From Candidatus Segatella violae (GTDB taxonomy: Bacteria > Bacteroidota > Bacteroidia > Bacteroidales > Bacteroidaceae), in assembly GCA_002440225.1 (NCBI GenBank), contig DJSH01000047.1, forward strand, positions 48,365 to 59,273: 10,909 nt of DNA. The letters run 5' to 3'. Below, piece after piece: positions 6,181 to 10,909 of the stretch. Made by a program: the position numbers and the translations under genes. Below the pieces are notes generated by a model, which worked only from the letters and a program-made list of their open reading frames with translations, was not told where the DNA came from and searched no databases. Within the stretch, counting starts at the first letter, position 1. Each line of letters begins with the position of its first letter.

Positions 6181-7869
6181 ATGAAAAAACATTCTATTTC
6201 TAAAGTCCTTACCTTTTCTGCCTTAGCTATCGTCTTCAGCGCATGTTCCGATGACAATACAAATGGCACAGATAACAACAGCGGAAATAAGAACGAAGTA
6301 TTTGATGCATCAGAATGGTACCCTGGAGGTGAGTTGGGAACAACAGAGAACACTACAGCGGGCTGCTATGAAGACGAGTCACCGGCTATCGAGCAAGCAG
6401 GGTTGCTCAAAGAATTCAATAACGGAGAAGCTTTCTTCGAAAGAAACTACACCCTGAACACCAAGCCATTCAAAGGCTTAGGTCCATGCTGGGTACGTCC
6501 GTCCTGCATCTATTGCCATCCTGGCTATGGTCACGGAAAGAAACAATACAAATACGACGCCAACACCATGGGCAATGGCTACCTACTTGCCTTATACTAT
6601 CCTGCCGGTAGCAGCGACGGTAAGGGAGGCACCTATACGGAAGATACATACGTAACGGAAATAGCAGGTGTGCCACAAACCAAGGCTCAGACGCCATTTC
6701 TCCCTCCTATCGACGAGAGTGGAATACACATCAAATGGGAAAAGGCTACCGACGAGCATGGAAATAAATTCGCAGATGGCGAAACTTATGAATTAAGTTA
6801 TCCAGTGGTTACCATCGACGAGGATGCCATTCATACCAGTCCTAAACCACGTGCTGGTTACACGGTAAGAGTGGAGTCAACCATCGGCATACAAGGAACA
6901 GCACTCTTAGATGCCATTCCTGACGACTCCATCAAAAAACAATATGCTCATGAAGCACAATTTGCACAGCTCAATCCGATGATGTGGGATGCCAACAAGA
7001 ACGATTGGGCTTCCACAGCCTTTATGTATCTTGAAGACAGAGGCAATGTACTGAGAAAATTCAACTATCAGTTGTCTCGCTCTTCTCTGCAACAAGACTA
7101 TGCTATCTGGGAAATATGTAATGTAACACGCAAAGACCTTCACTATCTTTACACGACAAAGGAATGGGCAAAGGCTAACAGTGAGAATGAAAGTGTCATC
7201 AACTACATCCAGCAACATGGTAAAGACGACAAGATGCTGAATCCATACTATGGTGATGGCACCAAAGAAAACATCAAGTATCTAGTCAACCTTTTACTAG
7301 GATTAAATTCTCCTGAGGATGCACCAACCTATGAAAAGTATTTCGTGGACAAATTTGGTGAAGAGATGGACGACCAAAGTTATTATAATTTCATGGTTTG
7401 GCAAAGAGGATTGTCTATCCCTAAAGCGAGAAATCTTGATGACGAACAAGTCAAACAGGGCAAACAAATCTTTATGAAAATAGGTTGCGCTAATTGTCAC
7501 CGACCATCATGGACAACAGGAAAGGATGACTATTGGGCTACCTCTTTCGTAAAAGGAATGGGCAAGTTACCAACTTATCCTAACCAGAAGATTTACCCCT
7601 ACACCGATATGGTTCAACACAGACTGTACATGGTCAATGACATCATCAATGGCTGGTGTCGTACCACTCCACTCTGGGGAAGAGGATTATCTTTGGCGAA
7701 TACGGGAGCAGAAGACCGTCTCCATGACTGTAGAGCCAAGAATGAGATAGAAGCTATCATGTGGCATGGATATAGCAAAAACAGCGATGCATACTATGCA
7801 ACACAAAACTTCTACAAGTTGAGTAAAGCAGAACGAGATGCTGTGGTTAAGTTTCTAAGAGCCATCTAG
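6181..7869 (+). CDS. Di-haem oxidoreductase (DHOR/DUF1111) lipoprotein, copy 2
   Basis: Predicted c-type di-haem lipoprotein of 562 residues and clear paralogue of the preceding gene. The start at 6181 gives a proper lipoprotein signal peptide (MKKHSISKV...) with lipobox F19-S-A-C22 followed by SDDN. The in-frame ATG at 6109 lies inside a hairpin and would add 24 residues ahead of the signal, so it was not used. The haem motifs are C109-I-Y-C112-H113 and C436-A-N-C439-H440. Long stretches are identical to copy 1, including WYPGGELGTTENT, YPNQKIYPY and RTTPLWGRGLSLANTGAE, but codons differ freely, so the duplication is old. It has an extra cysteine (GPCWVRPSC) close to the first haem and lacks copy 1's middle insertion. 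It is the last gene of the operon. Role as for copy 1: electron transfer or peroxidase-like, unproven. Confidence 0.9.
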   Translation: MKKHSISKVLTFSALAIVFSACSDDNTNGTDNNSGNKNEVFDASEWYPGGELGTTENTTAGCYEDESPAIEQAGLLKEFNNGEAFFERNYTLNTKPFKGLGPCWVRPSCIYCHPGYGHGKKQYKYDANTMGNGYLLALYYPAGSSDGKGGTYTEDTYVTEIAGVPQTKAQTPFLPPIDESGIHIKWEKATDEHGNKFADGETYELSYPVVTIDEDAIHTSPKPRAGYTVRVESTIGIQGTALLDAIPDDSIKKQYAHEAQFAQLNPMMWDANKNDWASTAFMYLEDRGNVLRKFNYQLSRSSLQQDYAIWEICNVTRKDLHYLYTTKEWAKANSENESVINYIQQHGKDDKMLNPYYGDGTKENIKYLVNLLLGLNSPEDAPTYEKYFVDKFGEEMDDQSYYNFMVWQRGLSIPKARNLDDEQVKQGKQIFMKIGCANCHRPSWTTGKDDYWATSFVKGMGKLPTYPNQKIYPYTDMVQHRLYMVNDIINGWCRTTPLWGRGLSLANTGAEDRLHDCRAKNEIEAIMWHGYSKNSDAYYATQNFYKLSKAERDAVVKFLRAI

Positions 7870-8037
7870 CAAGTAGCAAATCCCGGGTAACGAGCTAGCA
7901 GCGACTGTCCGCCCATGAAAGTTAGACTGTCTGGTAGAGACAGGCACACTATCCAAGCGAGACAGTCTTGGCTACATAGCCATCTACAGGTTAGCGGATG
8001 GCGTGCTCTTATCTGTCGACTCTCCTATCTCATTTTT
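7866..8037 (+). ncRNA. Structured 3' region of the operon, possibly a separate RNA
   Basis: This gene-free stretch can fold extensively. AGACTGTCT (7924-7932) pairs perfectly with AGACAGTCT (7960-7968), with GGTAG and CTATCC inside. CTAGC at the di-haem stop can pair with GCTAG near 7894. TGGCT/AGCCA and GCCATC/GATGGC form two further hairpins between about 7970 and 8003. The arm GACTGTC also occurs at 7903-7909, giving an alternative partner for GACAGTC. No TAnnTTTG promoter is visible directly upstream, so a long structured 3' untranslated region is more likely than an independent gene. I do not recognise an RNA family, and no protein gene is convincing here. Confidence 0.4.
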
Positions 8038-8108
8038 GACCGCACACCGCACAAGTCACGATATAACTCTCTGTATAACAACGCGTTTACACTTGTGCGG
8101 TCTTTTTT
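8038..8108 (+). terminator. Terminator-like hairpin with duplicated left arm
   Basis: CCGCACAAGT (8047-8056) pairs perfectly with ACTTGTGCGG (8091-8100), followed by TCTTTTTT (8101-8108). The loop of 34 bases is unusually long. A second left arm, GACCGCACA (8038-8046), can instead pair with TGTGCGGTC (8094-8102), so two mutually exclusive folds exist. The orientation fits termination of the porin/imelysin/di-haem operon. Confidence 0.65.
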
Positions 8109-8149
8109 GAAATTTTAGTCTAGCTCGAAATCACAAAATAAAGAAAAAG

Positions 8150-8182
8150 TTTGGCTATTTCAGAATAAAGTCGTAACTTTGC
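8150..8182 (+). promoter_or_regulatory. Bacteroidetes-type promoter of the small-protein cassette
   Basis: TTTG (8150-8153), a 20-bp spacer and TAACTTTGC (8174-8182) match the Bacteroidetes consensus very well. Transcription should begin near 8189, about 35 bases before the first small gene. The same transcript may continue into ccsBA, since no gap or terminator separates them. Confidence 0.78.
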
Positions 8183-8210
8183 AGCAGAAGTTATTAATCA
8201 TTCAAAAATA

Positions 8211-8215
8211 GGAGG
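8211..8215 (+). promoter_or_regulatory. Strong Shine-Dalgarno site GGAGG
   Basis: GGAGG lies 8 bases before the ATG at 8224. Such a strong site is uncommon in Bacteroidetes and contrasts with every other gene in the window. It fixes the start of the 59-residue protein and suggests strong translation or a foreign origin. Confidence 0.6.
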
Positions 8216-8223
8216 AAACAGTT

Positions 8224-8403
8224 ATGGCAAGACCTATCAGAGAAACGCCGATACTCTACGGCAAGAACGCAGAACGCTTCATGGAAAACATGAAGCGAGT
8301 AGAAAATATGAGTGAAGAACAACGAAAGGCAAATCGTGACAAAGCACGAGCTGCTTACGAAAGTTTAATTGATCATGTTATTTTTACTAAAGATAGAATG
8401 TAA
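8224..8403 (+). CDS. Small protein of 59 residues, cassette gene 1 (antitoxin-like position)
   Basis: It reads MARPIRETPILYGKNAERFM at the N-terminus, followed by a highly charged, probably helical middle (ENMKRVENMSEEQRKANRDK). I recall MARPI-x-E-TP-x-L-x-G-x-A-x-R/E-F proteins as common small Bacteroidetes proteins that often precede toxin-like or regulatory genes; this was not checked. It has no signal peptide or membrane segment. It is first in a promoter-led cassette, with a strong GGAGG site at good spacing, 23 bases ahead of the 41-residue gene. An antitoxin-like or DNA-binding role is possible but not shown by any motif. Confidence 0.75.
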   Translation: MARPIRETPILYGKNAERFMENMKRVENMSEEQRKANRDKARAAYESLIDHVIFTKDRM

Positions 8404-8426
8404 AAAATTAAGAAAGGAACACTATT

Positions 8427-8552
8427 ATGAAAATAACAAAAGAAGAAGCTGTTAAGAGAATCAAACTTCTATTACAGCACAAAAAGGAAATGGAAGAAAG
8501 AGCTATTCAATATCTCCAGAACGAATATACTAAAGAGTTTCAACAAGTATGA
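8427..8552 (+). CDS. Small helical protein of 41 residues, cassette gene 2
   Basis: It reads MKITKEEAVKRIKLLLQHKK followed by EMEERAIQYLQNEYTKEFQQV. The whole protein looks like one or two amphipathic helices rich in Lys and Glu, with no signal peptide. AAAGGAA lies about 8 bases before the ATG as a weak ribosome site. Its stop codon overlaps the next start as ATGA (8549-8552), so translation is probably coupled to the 162-residue protein. The overlap and the tight operon support a real gene despite its size. It may bind or regulate its partner; the function is unknown. Confidence 0.68.
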   Translation: MKITKEEAVKRIKLLLQHKKEMEERAIQYLQNEYTKEFQQV

Positions 8553-9037
8553 ACATCTTATCTATCCAAAGAATAAACAGCAAAGCACCATATGAGGTAA
8601 AAATTTCAAAAAATGAAAACTTTTATATTTTTACTACAGATAAGGGCATTAGATATTCCATCTCTTTTTCTGAAGAATATGAAATTGGAGGGTGCATGAG
8701 CTATCAATTCAGTATAGATAATATAGAAAAAAGCCATGGCTCATACGATAAGAAAATAAAAGACACTATCATTGCGATTATCGAAGATTTTTTTATAGAA
8801 AATCAAGACGTACTTTTATATATATGTGATACTAGCGACAATCGTGAAGCAGCCAGAAATCGACTGTTTCTAAGATGGTTTGCGCAATATTCACCAGAAA
8901 GATTTACTATTTGCACAGCTAATTCAAAAGTAGAAGATACTGAATTCTATATGGCTATTATAGTTGCCAACAATAATCCCCAAAAAGATTCCATAACTTT
9001 AGATTTTGAAACAACAGCTAAAGCTCTAAAGAAATAA
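8549..9037 (+). CDS. DUF6169-like hypothetical protein, cassette gene 3
   Basis: Predicted cytoplasmic protein of 162 residues without signal peptide or membrane segments. The first half alternates short strands (YEVKISKNENFYIFTTDKG, YSISFSEEYEIGG). The second half holds the segment YICDTSDNREAARNRLFLRW at about residues 91-110, which I recall as typical of the Bacteroidetes DUF6169 family (from memory, unchecked). No enzyme motif is recognised. It overlaps the 41-residue gene by ATGA and ends one base before ccsBA. The coding sequence is visibly richer in A+T than ccsBA or the porin, with frequent ATA, AAA and TTT codons, which suggests an acquired cassette. A toxin-like or defence role is possible by position only. 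Confidence 0.8.
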   Translation: MNILSIQRINSKAPYEVKISKNENFYIFTTDKGIRYSISFSEEYEIGGCMSYQFSIDNIEKSHGSYDKKIKDTIIAIIEDFFIENQDVLLYICDTSDNREAARNRLFLRWFAQYSPERFTICTANSKVEDTEFYMAIIVANNNPQKDSITLDFETTAKALKK

Positions 9038-9038
9038 C

Positions 9039-10909
9039 ATGGTAAAAAAGATTATATTCATCCTTTACATCCTTGTGCTCGTATGTATGGCTACAGCCAC
9101 TATCGTGGAGAAAAGCCAGGGCACGGATTATGTGCATGCCCACTATTACGGGGCATGGTGGTTTATTTTGATTTGGGCAGCACTCGCAGCCCTCGGTGCT
9201 TTCTACATTATTAAGCGGAAAGTGAAGTGCGCCTCTACGCTGGCTCTTCACCTTTCCTTCCTCATCATTCTTGCTGGGGCCTTGCTCACGCATGTCTCAG
9301 CCAAACGAGGCATGATTCACCTGCGCATCAACCAGCCTGTCAACACTTATATGGCTAGCGATGAAGAGCAGGGCATGAAAGAAGAGAAACTGCCTTTCTC
9401 GCTCTGCCTACAGAAGTTTGAGGCAAAGATGCACGATGGCACTAATGCAGTAGCTGACTATTCCTCCAAGTTCATCGTGATGGATGGCAACGAGAAGAGC
9501 GAGGGTGAGGTGTCGATGAACAACATTTACTCGCACCGTTCCTATCGTCTATACCAGTCGTCATACGACGAGGACGGCAAGGGAAGTGTACTCGCCATCA
9601 ACGCCGACCCTTACGGAATTCCTGTCACCTACACGGGGTATGCCCTACTTTTCATCTCCTTGGTTTGGATGCTCATCGACCCAAAGGGCGGATACCGCAA
9701 ACTATTGAAGAGTCCGTTGCTGAAGAAGGGTGCCTTGATGATAGCCATTATCCTCAGTCTTGGCAATGTTCAGACAGCAAAGGCTGAATCTTCTTCCGAG
9801 AATCTTCAGAACGCTGTACTCCCTAAGGAAACTGCCGAGAAGTTTGGTGAACTCAACATCCTCTACAACGACCGCATTTGTCCGGTACAGACTTTTGCCC
9901 TCGACTTTTGCAAGAAAATATATGGCTCTCGCAGTTATCAAGGCTTGACAGCCGAACAGGTTCTCACGGGCTGGGTATTCTATGGAGATGTATGGGCTAA
10001 CGAGCCTTTCATCAAAATCAAGAACGGCGAGATGAAGACTGCAATGAACTTGCCGGATTACGCCGCATTGAATAGTTTCTTCAATCGGGATATGGGTGGC
10101 TATACCATCGGACAGTATGTTCAGGAATATTACAACGGACAGCAGGACAAGTTCCACCAGCAAGCAGCCGACATCGACGGCAAGATACAAATCATCATGG
10201 AACTGCGCCAAGGCATCTCGCTGAAGGTATTGCCTTATACATTTACCAAGAACGTGAAAGCTACCAAGGACCATCCTTTCATCAAGGCGGGCACCACTAC
10301 TTGGTTTTCACCGGTAGATAAGTTGCCACTTGCCGTGGAGCATCAGCACGCGCTCTATATCAAGAATGTGTTCTCATTGCTCTATGGTGACGTGAAAGCG
10401 GGAAACATCGACCGTGTGAACATATTCTTCGACAAAATGAAGAAGTATCAAGAAGTAAGCAGCGGCAACTCGCTGCCAAGTAAGACTCAATACAAGGCAG
10501 AGCGTATCAACAACGCTTTCCCATTCGCCACCATTCTCTTCATGGTGAACTTGACGTTAGGTTTCATCGCCCTGGTCTATACCATCTATCGCATGACGAA
10601 GAATCGCCAAGTGAAGGCTTTGGATATAGCCTTGCCTATCTTGCTCTGCATATCCTTCTTAGCATTGACCTTCGGTTTGGCTTTAAGATGGATTATCAGT
10701 GGCAATGTTCCGATGTCGAATGGATATGAGAGTATGTTGACTGTGGCATGGTTTGTGATGCTCATCAGCATCGTGATGCAATTCCGAATCCGCATCGTAA
10801 TGGTATTCGGATTCTTGCTTTCGGGTTTCTTCCTCTTGGTAAGTCATATCAACCAGATGGATCCTGCCATCGGGCAGATGATGCCAGTACTCAACAGTCC
10901 ATTGTTGAG
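9039..10909 (+). CDS. ccsBA: CcsBA-type cytochrome c biogenesis protein (ResB-CcsA fusion), 3' end outside window
   Basis: Open to the window end, 623 codons visible. This inner-membrane System II protein exports haem and attaches it to CxxCH motifs in the periplasm. The ResB-like part has membrane segments near residues 4-23, 40-58 and 66-86, with conserved-looking H71 and H85 in the third. A periplasmic stretch is followed by segments near 188-210 and 222-240, then a large periplasmic domain. The CcsA-like part starts with segments around 491-515, 524-550 and 565-585. It contains the typical V557-P-M-S-N-G-Y-E564-S loop and H603. The haem-handling WWD motif should lie beyond the window. It starts one base after the DUF6169-like gene, and no own promoter is visible. 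It probably matures the di-haem lipoproteins upstream and other cytochromes. Confidence 0.92.
   Translation, partial: MVKKIIFILYILVLVCMATATIVEKSQGTDYVHAHYYGAWWFILIWAALAALGAFYIIKRKVKCASTLALHLSFLIILAGALLTHVSAKRGMIHLRINQPVNTYMASDEEQGMKEEKLPFSLCLQKFEAKMHDGTNAVADYSSKFIVMDGNEKSEGEVSMNNIYSHRSYRLYQSSYDEDGKGSVLAINADPYGIPVTYTGYALLFISLVWMLIDPKGGYRKLLKSPLLKKGALMIAIILSLGNVQTAKAESSSENLQNAVLPKETAEKFGELNILYNDRICPVQTFALDFCKKIYGSRSYQGLTAEQVLTGWVFYGDVWANEPFIKIKNGEMKTAMNLPDYAALNSFFNRDMGGYTIGQYVQEYYNGQQDKFHQQAADIDGKIQIIMELRQGISLKVLPYTFTKNVKATKDHPFIKAGTTTWFSPVDKLPLAVEHQHALYIKNVFSLLYGDVKAGNIDRVNIFFDKMKKYQEVSSGNSLPSKTQYKAERINNAFPFATILFMVNLTLGFIALVYTIYRMTKNRQVKALDIALPILLCISFLALTFGLALRWIISGNVPMSNGYESMLTVAWFVMLISIVMQFRIRIVMVFGFLLSGFFLLVSHINQMDPAIGQMMPVLNSPLL

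Noticed and set aside
7915..8118. 67-codon open frame in the gap after the di-haem genes
   Set aside because: It runs through the structured RNA and the terminator hairpin, has no promoter or ribosome site, and its composition does not look like a protein.
9702..10274. 190-codon minus-strand open frame within ccsBA
   Set aside because: It is antisense to the clear ccsBA reading frame and has no independent support.
1..10909. CRISPR array, insertion sequence, tRNA or rRNA
   Set aside because: No regularly spaced direct repeats, transposase-like frames, terminal repeats, tRNA cloverleaf or rRNA segments were seen.

Overview
The window looks like a chromosome segment of a Bacteroidales bacterium, most likely Prevotella/Segatella. 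The reasons are Bacteroidetes-type promoters (TTG or TTTG, about 19-20 bp, then TAnnTTTGC), mostly absent Shine-Dalgarno sites, and lipoproteins with an S-D/E-D/E-D/E surface-export signal directly after the lipobox cysteine. The species is inferred from style, not from a search.

Layout. On the minus strand (44-1000) is a one-component regulator with a di-iron hemerythrin domain and a LuxR-type DNA-binding domain. It is divergent from everything else. The intergenic region (1001-1457) holds two back-to-back promoters whose -33 elements form a perfect inverted repeat, then a structured RNA (about 1193-1352) whose closing helix runs into a U-rich tract, then two small tandem palindromes. Next comes a plus-strand operon (1458-7869): an outer-membrane beta-barrel protein, an imelysin-type iron-binding lipoprotein, and two paralogous di-haem lipoproteins of the DHOR/DUF1111 family. 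Each intercistronic gap contains a strong hairpin. After the last gene there is a structured 3' region ending in a terminator-like hairpin (7866-8108).

From 8150 a new promoter drives a compact, A+T-rich cassette: a 59-aa protein, a 41-aa protein, and a 162-aa DUF6169-like protein. The last two overlap by ATGA. One base after the cassette starts ccsBA (9039 to the window end, incomplete), the fused System II cytochrome c biogenesis protein that attaches haem to CxxCH motifs.

How it may work together (inference). The porin, the imelysin and the two surface-targeted di-haem proteins look like an outer-membrane iron or redox system. CcsBA would supply the haem attachment that the di-haem proteins need. 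The divergent hemerythrin-LuxR protein is the obvious candidate regulator, sensing oxygen, nitric oxide or iron. The most unusual elements are the structured leader RNA in front of the operon, the run of intercistronic hairpins, the surface-signal-bearing di-haem pair, and the small unexplained three-gene cassette fused to ccsBA.
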